A DNA stretch of 64,000 bases from Aurantimonas sp965217685 (GCA_965217685.1 CBDCIZ010000003.1:3596001-3660000), one strand, 5' to 3'; shown: positions 1-8,949, counted from the first letter of the stretch. Notes: generated by a model not told the origin, from the sequence alone. Numbers and translations: made by a program.

Positions 1-13
1 AGTCGTGTTGGGG

Positions 14-43
14 CGTGACCGTTTGGACGGTCGCGATTTTTTC
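14..43 (+). terminator. Rho-independent terminator of an upstream gene outside the window
   Basis: A 9-bp stem with one G-T pair and a TTGG loop is followed by ATTTTTTC. It probably ends a rightward gene lying before the window. The roughly 250 bases between it and the next gene show no convincing coding potential and presumably hold that gene's promoter. Confidence 0.6.
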
Positions 44-293
44 GGGGCTCCTGGTTCTTGGGTTCCTCTGCAACATTCAAGAGACGATGGCCGTCGCGGC
101 CATCTGAGCCTGCCGTCGTTGAACGAAGCGAGTTTTTTAAAGCCTCGCCAGGGCGCGCGGATCGCCCATCAGTGGTCGATATCCGCCTGCCGATCGTTCG
201 AACCCGGGCGATCCCGGCTCGTGGATTCAGCTTTTGGCGCTAAAATGCCGGGCCGCGTTGTCCGTCCGGTATCAGCGTAGCGACGGACAGCCC

Positions 294-731
294 ATGACCC
301 TCCACATGTTGAAGCTCTGCGTCGGCGTCGAGACCATCGACGACCTCGCAGGCCATATCGCTATGCGCGCCGAGACGGCGCGGCGGGCGGGGCAGGACTT
401 CGAACAGCGACATCCGACCCGTATGGTCCCCAAGCGCGCCGACGAGATCGTCGACGGCGGGTCACTTTACTGGGTGATCAAGGGGCAGGTGCAGGTGCGT
501 CAGAAGCTTCTCGCCATCCGGCCCTTTACCGACGGCGAGGGAATCAAGCGCTGTCATCTGGTGTTGGAGCCGAGCCTCGTGCCGACGGTCTGGCAACGCA
601 AGCGACCTTTCCAAGGCTGGCGCTATCTGAAGCCGGAGGATGCGCCGGCCGATCTCGACGGTGACCGGTCCGCGGAAGCGGGGCTGCCGTCGGATCTGAG
701 GCGCGAACTGACCGATCTCGGACTGCTTTGA
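294..731 (+). CDS. DUF1489 family protein
   Basis: The 145-residue product starts MTLHMLKLCVGVE and matches by recall the DUF1489 family, small soluble proteins of alphaproteobacteria with no known function. The reading frame is open for 20 codons upstream, but the family normally begins at the MTLHMLKLCVG stretch, so the ATG at 294 is preferred. Conserved-looking segments are the N-terminal LKLCVG, the central SLYWVIKG strand and the C-terminal PFQGWRYL. There is no signal peptide or membrane segment. The gene stands alone and meets a leftward gene across a shared terminator. Confidence 0.8.
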   Translation: MTLHMLKLCVGVETIDDLAGHIAMRAETARRAGQDFEQRHPTRMVPKRADEIVDGGSLYWVIKGQVQVRQKLLAIRPFTDGEGIKRCHLVLEPSLVPTVWQRKRPFQGWRYLKPEDAPADLDGDRSAEAGLPSDLRRELTDLGLL

Positions 732-773
732 ACAGCATCCGTTGCCATGTCGTTTCGGACGTTTGGAACCAAA

Positions 774-808
774 AAAGCCCCGGCCGAGGATCGCTCGACC
801 GGGGCTTT
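774..808. terminator. Bidirectional terminator between convergent genes
   Basis: A perfect 10-bp stem (AAAGCCCCGG / CCGGGGCTTT) has A residues on one side and T residues on the other, so it can stop transcription from both directions. It separates the DUF1489 gene from the leftward small gene. Confidence 0.85.
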
Positions 809-838
809 GATGCTTTGGACGGCGTGACCCGTGGGCGT

Positions 839-1108
839 TCAGCCGAAGCGGAGCCGGACAGCCGGATGTTCGGCCTGCGTGCGCACCTTGATGCGGGTGT
901 GCGCGATGGGCTGGGAGGAGCGCCAGGCGCGAGCCCCATGGCACAGAAGCAGTCCGACCAGATCCTTGGCTTTGAGCTTGGAGCGTCCCTCGCGGACGTC
1001 GCTGAGACGAATGGCCGCCTGCTGGAGCGGATGGGCGCCGGCAAGACCCTGCGACGAACGGTTCAGGGTTTCGGCGGGGGCAGCGGTCTGATGGGTGTCG
1101 ATCGACAT
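839..1108 (-). CDS. Small hypothetical protein, 89 aa
   Basis: The family is not recognised. The leftward ORF has a good AAGGA ribosome site 8 nt before its ATG and ends about 30 nt before a strong terminator, so it is probably a real gene. The product is basic and soluble. Residues 1-35 are low in structure and rich in Ala and Gln, a KLKAKDLVGLLLCHGARAW stretch forms a likely helix, and the tail is Arg-rich. It lies 108 bp downstream of the D-Ala-D-Ala carboxypeptidase gene on the same strand and may be transcribed with it. Confidence 0.6.
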   Translation of the reverse strand: MSIDTHQTAAPAETLNRSSQGLAGAHPLQQAAIRLSDVREGRSKLKAKDLVGLLLCHGARAWRSSQPIAHTRIKVRTQAEHPAVRLRFG

Positions 1109-1216
1109 GGCTCAATCCTTGACGCGGCACGAACTGGGTTGGGGCGGATGAGTCGTGGGCAGTTTGGTCTGGGGTAGGCCGGACCGGCCGGGGCCGACCC
1201 GTTTCGTTCGATGCGG

Positions 1217-2710
1217 TCAGTTGGCGACCGCGTAGCAATTGTAGGATTTCTTCTTCAGGGCATCGCAGGCGGCTCGGGCCTGGTCCTTGGTCGAGAAGCC
1301 GGCAAAGCGCGCCCGGTAGAGGGTTTGGGAGCCGCTCTTTACGGATTGTGTGAACGGTTCGGCCCTGGCGAGCGGACCGCCGACTTTGGAGCGGGCATCG
1401 GCGAGCATCTGCATGGCCTGATCGGCGCCAGGCGCGGCGGCGATCTGGACGACCCAGGGCGAGTTCGGGGTGACGGGAGCCCGTGTGGTCGCCGCGGTGG
1501 TGATCGAACCGGTGGTGTTCGGGTCGAGGTCGGCGCCGCCTGGAATGGCGGCCGGCGGCATCGGGAACCTGCGGCTTGCCGTGGGAATCTGCATCAAAGC
1601 CGGGCGTTCCTGGACCAGAGCAGCGGCGAGCGCGTTGCGGCCGACGATCGGGCGGCTGGTCGGCTGCGGCATGCGCGAGACGATAGCGCCCGTGTCGGAG
1701 CCGTAGGCGAGGGCGATGCGGTTGTCGATCGAGGTCTCGCTCATCGGCCGACGATCGGGAAGCGGGCCGGTTTTGGGAAGGTCCGAGCTGGCGGTCGAGG
1801 CGACGGCGTAGCGGCCGGTGTTGACGGTCGAGCGCGAGGCGATGAGCGGGCCACCGTCGCGTGTCGAGGCCTTGGGCAGATACTTCGTCATCAGTTCGAC
1901 CATGTGGTCGTCCCGCGAGCGGCCCGAGCGGCCGCCCATGACGACGCCGACGACGCTCTTGCCGCCCTGTTCGACCGAGGTGACCAAATTGAAGCCCGAG
2001 GCATTGGTGTAGCCGGTCTTGATGCCGTCGGCGCCCTTGACCCGGCCGAGCACGCGGTTGTGGTTGCCGATGCGGCGGCCGCGGAAGCTGTAGGACGGGG
2101 TTGAGAAGTAGCCGTAATACTGCGGGAAGTGCTCGCGCAGCGCGAGGCCAAGGGTCGCCATGTCGCGTGCCGTGGTTCGCTGGTTGCCGTCCGGTAGGCC
2201 GTTGGCGTTCTTGAAGGTGGTCCGCGACATGCCGAGCTGGCGTGCCGCCGACGTCATCTTGCGGGCGAATTCGGATTCCGAACCGCCGAGAAATTCGGCC
2301 AGCACCACGGCCGCGTCATTGGCGGACTTGGTGACCAGCGAATAGATCGCCTCTTCCACCTGCAGCGTCGTGCCGGGGCGAAGGCCGAGCTTCGAGGGTG
2401 GTCGGGCGGCGGCGTAGGACGATACCGGCATGGCACTGTCGAGGCGGATCTGACCGCGCTTCAGCGCGTCGAAGGCCATGTACAGCGTCATCATCTTGGT
2501 GAGCGAAGCCGGGTACCGGTACTCGTCGGCCTGGTCCGAATACAGGACATGGCCATTGTTCGCGTCGATCACGAAGCCGGCATATTTCTTGTTGGCTGCC
2601 GTCGCATCCGAGGCGGCGGCGTGGGACAGGAGAAGGGCCGTTCCGACGGCGACGTAGCCGGCGAACTTGGACAACTTTCTGCCGGCGGTCTTGAAACGTT
2701 GGATTTCCAT
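1217..2710 (-). CDS. D-alanyl-D-alanine carboxypeptidase (peptidase S11) with C-terminal SPOR domain
   Basis: This 497-residue penicillin-binding protein trims the terminal D-Ala from peptidoglycan pentapeptides in the periplasm. A basic N-terminus and hydrophobic segment (about 17-34) form a signal peptide. The serine-protease motifs are all present: SLTK with Ser69 and Lys72, SAN at 129-131, and KTG at 231-233. A long Pro/Thr/Arg-rich linker (about 290-415) leads to a C-terminal SPOR-like domain (about 418-497) beginning PWVVQIAAAP, which in other proteins binds denuded glycan at the division septum. This catalytic-plus-SPOR layout is common in Hyphomicrobiales. The gene is divergent from the phasin gene. 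The exact dac symbol is not assigned. Confidence 0.93.
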   Translation of the reverse strand: MEIQRFKTAGRKLSKFAGYVAVGTALLLSHAAASDATAANKKYAGFVIDANNGHVLYSDQADEYRYPASLTKMMTLYMAFDALKRGQIRLDSAMPVSSYAAARPPSKLGLRPGTTLQVEEAIYSLVTKSANDAAVVLAEFLGGSESEFARKMTSAARQLGMSRTTFKNANGLPDGNQRTTARDMATLGLALREHFPQYYGYFSTPSYSFRGRRIGNHNRVLGRVKGADGIKTGYTNASGFNLVTSVEQGGKSVVGVVMGGRSGRSRDDHMVELMTKYLPKASTRDGGPLIASRSTVNTGRYAVASTASSDLPKTGPLPDRRPMSETSIDNRIALAYGSDTGAIVSRMPQPTSRPIVGRNALAAALVQERPALMQIPTASRRFPMPPAAIPGGADLDPNTTGSITTAATTRAPVTPNSPWVVQIAAAPGADQAMQMLADARSKVGGPLARAEPFTQSVKSGSQTLYRARFAGFSTKDQARAACDALKKKSYNCYAVAN

Positions 2711-3191
2711 ACGACGCGGTACTCTCTCGCTCGGTCGGTTTTAACGCTTTGCCGCACGTCGATGCTAAACTGAGGCTACGCTTCAAGGCGTGCCGGAAAA
2801 GCATCTTGCAAGGCCGTCTCTTCGGTATCCGCGACATTACGGGCCCAGGCTTACCAATCGGTTTATGGTTGCCGCATTCTTCATTTTCGTTCGTCAATCC
2901 GCGGCTTGATGGGTGAAGGCCCCTGGTGGTAGGGCGTTTACAGTGTTCGAAAGTTTCGGGAATGCCGCGGTCGCTTGCGACCCGCACGGGCCAACCGCAG
3001 GCCGTCGTGGGAATTCGAGACGAACTCTCGGTCGGCGGGTCCTGCGCCGAATCCGCCGTTTCGACCATTAAAACGACCTTGGGGAACGGAGGGGTTGAAG
3101 TTGATTGTGCAGTGCAATATATTTGCTGCATCGCATTGAAGAGTGGCGTCGGGTCGGCGCCTGACGTCAACCCAGGCCGGAGATATTCGCG
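2711..3191. other. Divergent intergenic region between carboxypeptidase and phasin genes
   Basis: These 481 bases carry no credible coding sequence; open frames here lack ribosome sites and family-like composition. The region must hold the leftward promoter of the carboxypeptidase gene and the rightward promoter of the phasin gene. The only clear motif is a TGC/GCA-rich element near 3105-3138, listed separately. Confidence 0.6.
3105..3138 (+). promoter_or_regulatory. Candidate PhaR-type operator upstream of the phasin gene
   Basis: The element contains TTGTGCAGTGCAA, nearly palindromic, and then TTGCTGCATCGCA about 6 bases on, an A/T-rich spacer between two TGC/GCA-rich halves. PhaR repressors of phasin genes in alphaproteobacteria bind TGC/GCA-rich sites such as CTGC-N3/4-GCAG. 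The position, about 55 bases before the phasin start, suits a repressor. The assignment rests on this resemblance and the downstream gene only. Confidence 0.35.
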
Positions 3192-3608
3192 ATGAACATG
3201 TACGAAGACGTTACCAAGATGACCCAGCAGACCATGGACAACACGCTGAAATCCGTTTCGGTCATGACCAAAGGTCTCCAGCAGATCGCCACCGAGACAA
3301 GCGACTACGCCAAGCGCGCTTACGAGCAACAATCGTCGATGTTCGGGAAGCTGGCTTCGGCCAAGACCCTCGACAAGTCGATGGAGGTCCAGACCGCTTT
3401 CGCCAAAACCGCCTACCAGGAGTGGATGTCGCAGGCGACCCGCATGGGCGAAATCTACACGGACCTCGCCAAGGAGGCCTGCAAGCCCTTCGAGGACACG
3501 ATGGCCAGCGCTGGCGCCATGGGCGAAAAAGTCGCCAGGCAGACTGCGGCCACTGCCGAAAAGGCGACCGAAAAGGCCATGCAGGCAGCCGAGAAAAAGG
3601 CTGCCTGA
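3192..3608 (+). CDS. Phasin family protein
   Basis: The 138-residue product is almost wholly helical and rich in Ala, Met, Gln and Lys. It fits the phasin family, amphipathic proteins that coat polyhydroxyalkanoate granules and control their size. Typical features are the N-terminal MTKGLQQIATETSDYAKRAYEQ stretch (residues about 26-47), the central KTLDKSMEVQTAFAKTAYQEW region and a C-terminal Ala/Lys-rich helix ending in KKAA. GGAG lies 9 nt before the ATG; a second in-frame ATG two codons on is less likely. A strong terminator follows, so the gene is monocistronic. No PHA synthase gene is in the window. Confidence 0.88.
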   Translation: MNMYEDVTKMTQQTMDNTLKSVSVMTKGLQQIATETSDYAKRAYEQQSSMFGKLASAKTLDKSMEVQTAFAKTAYQEWMSQATRMGEIYTDLAKEACKPFEDTMASAGAMGEKVARQTAATAEKATEKAMQAAEKKAA

Positions 3609-3946
3609 TCCAGGTCGAAAACCGACGTCCTGCCTTTCGGACGCTTGACGGTGAAAATTATCGAAGGCCCGGCCCAGCGCCGGGCCTTCTTGCGTTTCTA
3701 CCCGCGGCGGTGCGCCAACAACGGGTACGGGTCGTCGAGCAGGTTGACGCGGCTTGATCAAACGCCAATACGGCGAGAAGACCCCCTTGCGGTGATATGA
3801 CGGCAGGACGATTGTAAGGGCAGGGCCGGTATCGGTGCGGGATGCTTCGACACGACGTGAACGCGAACCGCTTTCGCCGAAACGGATGATCCTATGTCGC
3901 AGTCCGCGTCCGTCTTAAAATCCCGCTGGGCGCACATACATAGACC
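3609..3946. other. Intergenic region between phasin gene and clpS
   Basis: These 338 bases contain the phasin terminator near the start. The remainder, presumably with the clpS promoter, shows no coding sequence or repeat I could support. Confidence 0.6.
3663..3698 (+). terminator. Rho-independent terminator after the phasin gene
   Basis: A perfect 11-bp GC-rich stem (GAAGGCCCGGC / GCCGGGCCTTC) with a 5-base loop is followed by TTGCGTTT. The T tract is interrupted, but the stem is strong. Confidence 0.8.
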
Positions 3947-4357
3947 ATGATGACGATGGTGGCAGATTTGAACGACGACGTATTCATGACCGGCCATGGC
4001 GGCAGCGCAAGTGCGCTGCGGCCGCAGGCCCAGGCCGGTCGAAACTCGCCCGGCGATACTGAGCGCGGAACCTCCGTCATCACGCGGACCAAGCCAAAAA
4101 CCCAGAAGCCGAGCCTTTACAGGGTGCTGCTTCTGAACGACGATTACACTCCGATGGAGTTCGTCATCCACGTGCTTGAGCGGTTTTTTCAGAAGGATCG
4201 CGAGGCTGCCACCAGAATCATGCTGCATGTGCACCAACATGGTGTTGGCGAGTGCGGAGTCTTTACCTACGAGGTCGCCGAGACCAAGGTGACACACGTC
4301 ATGGATTTCGCCCGCCAGCACCAGCATCCGCTGCAATGCGTGATGGAAAAGAACTGA
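3947..4357 (+). CDS. clpS: ATP-dependent Clp protease adaptor ClpS
   Basis: ClpS binds N-degron proteins and delivers them to ClpAP. The core from about residue 50 contains the family motif YRVLLLNDDYTPMEFVIHVL, in which the Asn-Asp-Asp segment and following residues form the N-degron pocket, then HVHQHGVGECGVFTYEVAE, the segment that contacts the ClpA N-domain. The N-terminal 50 residues are variable and rich in Gly, Ala and Gln. Three ATGs lie within the first four codons and none has a good ribosome site, so the exact start is uncertain. clpA begins 8 bases after the stop, so the two are co-expressed. Confidence 0.96.
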   Translation: MMTMVADLNDDVFMTGHGGSASALRPQAQAGRNSPGDTERGTSVITRTKPKTQKPSLYRVLLLNDDYTPMEFVIHVLERFFQKDREAATRIMLHVHQHGVGECGVFTYEVAETKVTHVMDFARQHQHPLQCVMEKN

Positions 4358-4365
4358 GGTGAAGT

Positions 4366-6918
4366 TTGCCGACATTTTCGCAAAGCCTTGAAAAGTCACT
4401 GCATCAGGCACTGACCTTCGCCAATGAACGGCAACAGGAATTCGCGACGCTCGAGCATCTCTTGCTCGCCCTCGTCGACGACAGCGACGCCGCCGCGGTC
4501 ATGACCGGCTGCAGCGTCGACCTGACCACCCTGCGCAACAATTTGACCACCTACATCGACACCGAACTCTCCAACCTCGTCACAGGTCATGACGAGGATT
4601 CCAAGCCGACCGCCGGCTTCCACCGCGTGATCCAGCGCGCGGTGATCCACGTCCAGTCGTCGGGTCGCGAGGAAGTGACTGGCGCCAACGTGCTCGTCGC
4701 GATCTTTGCCGAGCGCGAGAGCCATGCCGCCTATTTCCTGCAGGAGCAGGAGATGACCCGCTACGACGCGGTCAACTTCATCTCCCACGGCATCTCCAAG
4801 CGGGCCGGCGCTTCCGAAAGCCGACCGGTGCGCGGCGCCGAAGAGGACCAGAGTCCCGGTGGCGAGGAAGAGGGTGGCAAGCGCAAGAATCAGCAGGATG
4901 CGCTGACCGCCTATTGCGTCAACCTCAACGAGAAGGCTCGCACGGGCAAGATCGATCCGCTGATTGGTCGTGCCGAGGAGATCAACCGCACGATCCAGGT
5001 GCTGTGCCGCCGTTCCAAGAACAATCCGCTCTATGTGGGCGATCCCGGCGTCGGCAAGACGGCGATCGCCGAAGGCCTCGCCAAGCGCGTCGTCGAGGGC
5101 GACGTGCCGGAGGTTCTGGCGGACGCGACGATCTTCTCGCTCGACATGGGCACGCTGCTTGCCGGTACCCGCTATCGCGGCGATTTCGAGGAGCGGCTGA
5201 AGCAGGTCGTCAAGGAGCTCGAGGAGTATCCGGGCTCCGTCCTGTTCATCGACGAGATTCATACCGTGATCGGTGCCGGCGCCACCTCGGGCGGCGCGAT
5301 GGACGCGTCAAACCTGTTGAAGCCGGCGCTTTCCTCCGGAGCGATCCGCTGCATCGGATCGACCACCTACAAGGAATACCGCCAGTTCTTCGAGAAGGAC
5401 CGGGCGCTGGTGCGGCGCTTCCAGAAGATCGACGTCAAGGAGCCGTCCATCGAAGACGCCGTGTCGATCCTCAAGGGCCTGAAGCCCTATTTCGAGGACT
5501 TCCACAAGGTGAAGTTCACCAACGAGGCGATCAAGTCGGCGGTCGAGCTGTCCGCCCGCTACATCAACGACCGCAAGCTGCCGGACAAGGCGATCGACGT
5601 GATCGACGAGACCGGCGCCTCGCAGATGCTGCTCGCCGAGAACAAGCGCAAGAAGCAGATCGGCGTGAAGGAGATCGAGGCCACCGTCGCCACGATGGCC
5701 CGTATTCCGCCCAAGGCCGTCTCCAAGGACGACGCCGAGGTTCTCGCCCATCTGGACGAGCAGCTGAAGCGCGTCGTCTACGGTCAGGACCGGGCGATCG
5801 AGAGCCTCTCATCGGCGATCAAGCTATCGCGCGCCGGGCTGCGCGAGCCGGACAAGCCGATCGGCTCCTACCTGTTCTCGGGCCCGACAGGCGTCGGCAA
5901 GACCGAGGTCGCCAAGCAGCTCGCAGCCGCGCTGGGCATCGAACTCCTGCGCTTCGACATGTCGGAGTACATGGAGCGGCACACGGTCTCGCGGTTGATC
6001 GGCGCACCTCCCGGCTATGTCGGCTTTGACCAGGGCGGCCTCCTGACGGATGGCATCGACCAGCATCCGCACTGCGTGCTGCTTCTGGACGAGATCGAGA
6101 AGGCTCACCCGGACCTCTTCAACATCCTGTTGCAGGTCATGGATCACGGCAAGCTGACCGACCACAACGGCAAGCAGATCGATTTCAGGAACGTCATCCT
6201 GATCATGACGACCAATGCCGGGGCCTCGGAAATGGCGAAGGCCGCCATCGGCTTCGGATCGGCACGGCGCACCGGTGCGGACGAGGAGGCGATCAACCGT
6301 CTGTTCACGCCGGAGTTCCGCAACCGGCTCGATTCGATCATCCCCTTCGCGGGGCTGCCGACGCCGGTTATCCACAACGTGGTGCAGAAGTTCGTTATGC
6401 AGCTGGAGGCGCAGCTATCCGATCGCGGCGTGATCTTCGAGCTTTCTGACGAAGCCATCGCCTGGCTCGCCGACAAGGGCTACGACGAGAATATGGGCGC
6501 GAGGCCCCTCGGCCGCACGATCCAGGAATATGTCAAGAAGCCGCTCGCCGACGAGGTGCTGTTCGGCAAGCTGAAGCGCGGCGGCACGGTGAAGATCACC
6601 GTCGTCGACGACGAGGAAAACGGCGGCAAGAAGTTGTCGCTGGAGGCCATCGCCGACCCGACGCCCGTCAAGCCGAAGCGCGCCAGGAAGCGTGCGACGG
6701 TTTCGGCCGACGGGGCCGATATGGAAGACGAGGACGAGAGCGACGACGATTACGACGAGGATGACGACGGCGACGACACGAACGAGGACGTGACACCGGC
6801 AGGGTCAACGAAGTCGGCGTCCGCTGCGGTGACCGGGAGTGCCGAGACATCGCCGGCCAAATCCGGTGGCGGAAAACGCGGCGTGACAGTCCCAAAAGTG
6901 CCGCGCAAGTCGTCCTGA
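4366..6918 (+). CDS. clpA: ATP-dependent Clp protease ATP-binding subunit ClpA
   Basis: ClpA is the hexameric AAA+ unfoldase that feeds substrates into ClpP. The 850-residue protein has the N-domain (about 1-145), AAA-1 with Walker A GDPGVGKT at 225-232 and Walker B VLFIDEIHT, and AAA-2 with Walker A GPTGVGKT at 506-513 and Walker B VLLLDEIEKAH. The start is TTG, chosen because GAGG lies 6 nt upstream and the N-domain begins there. It is longer than the E. coli protein (about 758) because of a C-terminal extension: a basic stretch, a highly acidic run at about 786-808 and a Ser/Ala/Lys-rich tail. A terminator follows. Confidence 0.97.
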   Translation: MPTFSQSLEKSLHQALTFANERQQEFATLEHLLLALVDDSDAAAVMTGCSVDLTTLRNNLTTYIDTELSNLVTGHDEDSKPTAGFHRVIQRAVIHVQSSGREEVTGANVLVAIFAERESHAAYFLQEQEMTRYDAVNFISHGISKRAGASESRPVRGAEEDQSPGGEEEGGKRKNQQDALTAYCVNLNEKARTGKIDPLIGRAEEINRTIQVLCRRSKNNPLYVGDPGVGKTAIAEGLAKRVVEGDVPEVLADATIFSLDMGTLLAGTRYRGDFEERLKQVVKELEEYPGSVLFIDEIHTVIGAGATSGGAMDASNLLKPALSSGAIRCIGSTTYKEYRQFFEKDRALVRRFQKIDVKEPSIEDAVSILKGLKPYFEDFHKVKFTNEAIKSAVELSARYINDRKLPDKAIDVIDETGASQMLLAENKRKKQIGVKEIEATVATMARIPPKAVSKDDAEVLAHLDEQLKRVVYGQDRAIESLSSAIKLSRAGLREPDKPIGSYLFSGPTGVGKTEVAKQLAAALGIELLRFDMSEYMERHTVSRLIGAPPGYVGFDQGGLLTDGIDQHPHCVLLLDEIEKAHPDLFNILLQVMDHGKLTDHNGKQIDFRNVILIMTTNAGASEMAKAAIGFGSARRTGADEEAINRLFTPEFRNRLDSIIPFAGLPTPVIHNVVQKFVMQLEAQLSDRGVIFELSDEAIAWLADKGYDENMGARPLGRTIQEYVKKPLADEVLFGKLKRGGTVKITVVDDEENGGKKLSLEAIADPTPVKPKRARKRATVSADGADMEDEDESDDDYDEDDDGDDTNEDVTPAGSTKSASAAVTGSAETSPAKSGGGKRGVTVPKVPRKSS

Positions 6919-6947
6919 GTCTATCGGCTGACGGTCACGAAAACGAT

Positions 6948-6979
6948 AAAGGGGTCGCCCGCGAGGCGGCCCCTTTTTT
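6948..6979 (+). terminator. Rho-independent terminator after clpA
   Basis: AAAGGGG-TCGCC pairs with GGCGG-CCCCTTT around a short loop and is followed by a T tract. It ends the clpS-clpA operon. Confidence 0.88.
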
Positions 6980-7096
6980 GTAGGGCGACGCCATCTGGTG
7001 GAGCCCGTCGTTCACGGTTCACCGATGCAGGCATTCGTCACGGCGTTTTCGGCTCGAACGCGAACCGGGCAAGACGATGCCGAAAGCGGGGAGCGA

Positions 7097-7120
7097 GAAG
7101 CGGGAAGCGGGAAGCGGGAA
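7097..7120. repeat. Short tandem repeat of GAAGCGG
   Basis: Three perfect tandem copies of the heptamer GAAGCGG are followed by a partial fourth, with degenerate copies just upstream. It lies between the clpA terminator and the end of the leftward HIT gene, outside coding sequence. Confidence 0.75.
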
Positions 7121-7140
7121 GAGTTGCTCGACCCGCGGTG

Positions 7141-7578
7141 TCAGCCGTTCAGTTCCGAGCGGATTTTCTCGGCCTGCTCGGCGAGCATGTCGTTGTCAGC
7201 CATTCGATCCGAATGGGTCGTCAGCGACACGCCGTCGAACATCGGCAGGATGTGGAAGTGCAGGTGGAAGACGGTCTGGCCGGCGGCCGGCTCGTTGAAC
7301 TGCGCGATCCGCACGCCATCGGCGGCAAAGGCCTGCTTTGCCGCCCGCGCGAGTTTCGCGACGATTGGCATCACCTGGGTGAGCGTCTCGTCCGACACGT
7401 CGAGCAGATTGCGCGACGGGGCTTTCGGGATGACGAGGCAGTGGCCTCTGGTCTGGGGCATCACGTCCATGATCGCGATCGCCACCTCGTCTTCATAGAG
7501 TTTGTGGCTCGGGATCTCGCAGCGCAGAATTTTCGCGAAGATGTTGTCGTCCTGATAGGCGGGCGTCGATGCGGTCAT
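7141..7578 (-). CDS. HIT family hydrolase
   Basis: The 145-residue protein carries the histidine-triad signature HLHFHIL, with His105, His107 and His109, the catalytic centre of HIT nucleotide hydrolases and transferases. The N-terminal NIFAKILRCEIPSHKLYED and the PQTRGHCLVIPK segment are typical of the bacterial HinT-like branch, which hydrolyses purine nucleoside phosphoramidates and aminoacyl-adenylates. It is soluble and cytoplasmic. It is the last gene of the leftward RidA-GDPD-GNAT-HIT set, 144 bp after the previous stop, so it may also have its own promoter. The exact substrate cannot be read from sequence. Confidence 0.93.
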   Translation of the reverse strand: MTASTPAYQDDNIFAKILRCEIPSHKLYEDEVAIAIMDVMPQTRGHCLVIPKAPSRNLLDVSDETLTQVMPIVAKLARAAKQAFAADGVRIAQFNEPAAGQTVFHLHFHILPMFDGVSLTTHSDRMADNDMLAEQAEKIRSELNG

Positions 7579-7722
7579 GTCCTGAATGCTCCCTCGGGTC
7601 TCTCATTGTCGAGACGAGGGTAGGAAGGCCGACCGCGAAGTCGATGTCGCCTCGACGGGCCGCACCGGGTTTGACGCTCGGAACGGGCAATCGGGCTGGG
7701 CTCTCAAAGACGCTCAGCCCGC

Positions 7723-8949
7723 TCAGCCCGACTTCTTGAACGGCGTGTGCTCGCTCAGGACCTCGCCGACACGTTCGACATCGGCTCGCTCGGATTCGAG
7801 ATAGTCCTCGATGGCGTGGCGCAGGCCCGGATGGGTGATGAAGTGGGCCGAATGGGTCGTCGTCGGCTCGTAGCCGCGGGCGAGCTTGTGCTGACCTTGC
7901 GCACCGGCCTCTACGGTCGAAAGGCCTTGGGCGATCGCGTGGTCGATGGCCTGATGATAGCAGATTTCGAAATGCAGGAAGGGGTGCTCCTCGATGCAAC
8001 CCCAGTTGCGGCCAAAAACCGTGTCGGCACCGACGAAGTTGAGCGCGCCGGCGATGTAGCGGCCGTTTCGCTTGGCCATGATCAACAAAATCGCGTCGCC
8101 CATCCGCTCGCCGATGAGGCTGAAGAATTTGCGGTTGAGGTAAGGCCGGCCCCATTTGCGGCTGCCGGTGTCCATGTAAAAGGCGTAGAACGCGTCCCAG
8201 GCGGCTTCGGTGAGATCGGCCCCGGACAGGTGCTCGACCGTGATGTCGTTCGCCAGTGCTTCGCGGCGCTCTTTTTTCAGTCCCTTGCGCTTGCGCGACG
8301 TGAGCGTCTCCAGGAAACCGTCGTAGGTTTCGTAGCCGCGATTGCGGAAATGGAACTGCTGGTCGGTGCGGTGCAGCCAATCGGCCGATTCCATGGCGCT
8401 GAGGTCGTCGTCCGTCAGGAAGGTCGCGTGGACCGAGGAGATGCCGGTCTTGCCGGCATAGGTCTTCGCCCCCGCCGTCAGCGCCTGGCGCCGCACGTCG
8501 GCGCCCGGCGCATGCCCGACGAGGAGGCGCGGTCCGGTGGCCGGGGTGAACGGCACCGACATCTGAAGCTTGGGATAATAGCAGCCGCCGGCGCGCTCGA
8601 AGGCCTCGGCCCAGCCGGCGTCGAAGACATATTCGCCCTGGCTGTGGGATTTGAGATAAGCGACCGCTGCTGCGATCGGCACGCCGTCGGGCCCGTCGAG
8701 CACAAGATGCTGGGGCAGCCAGCCGGCCCGCTGACCAACGCATCCGCTGTCCTCCAGCGCGCTGAGGAAGGCGTGGGAGAGGAAGGGGTTGATCGAGGTC
8801 CGGGTGGATGCGCCGGAGCACGGGACTGCAGGCTCGCGCGTTGCGGCGAGAGCGTCCCAGGCGCTCGCATCGATCGTGTTGATGTCGTCGACGATGCGGA
8901 TCATGAAGACCCCGTCGCCGGCCGCTCCGGTCTGGCGCTGATTCATCAT
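7723..8949 (-). CDS. FemAB-like GNAT-fold protein (DUF482)
   Basis: This 408-residue protein fits the DUF482 family, related to FemAB/GNAT acyltransferases and often labelled peptidoglycan biosynthesis protein. Conserved-looking segments include NPFLSHAFLSALE near the N-terminus, KSHSQGEYVFDAGWAEAFER, a central RKRKGLKKERREAL basic helix, and FGRNWGCIEEHPFLHFEICYHQ followed by EAGAQGQHKLARGYEP. The family substrate is unknown. It lies 39 bp after the glycerophosphodiesterase gene in the leftward operon. A nearer in-frame ATG gives MIRIVDDINTIDASAWDAL, which may be the true start because most relatives begin near there. Confidence 0.85.
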   Translation of the reverse strand: MMNQRQTGAAGDGVFMIRIVDDINTIDASAWDALAATREPAVPCSGASTRTSINPFLSHAFLSALEDSGCVGQRAGWLPQHLVLDGPDGVPIAAAVAYLKSHSQGEYVFDAGWAEAFERAGGCYYPKLQMSVPFTPATGPRLLVGHAPGADVRRQALTAGAKTYAGKTGISSVHATFLTDDDLSAMESADWLHRTDQQFHFRNRGYETYDGFLETLTSRKRKGLKKERREALANDITVEHLSGADLTEAAWDAFYAFYMDTGSRKWGRPYLNRKFFSLIGERMGDAILLIMAKRNGRYIAGALNFVGADTVFGRNWGCIEEHPFLHFEICYHQAIDHAIAQGLSTVEAGAQGQHKLARGYEPTTTHSAHFITHPGLRHAIEDYLESERADVERVGEVLSEHTPFKKSG

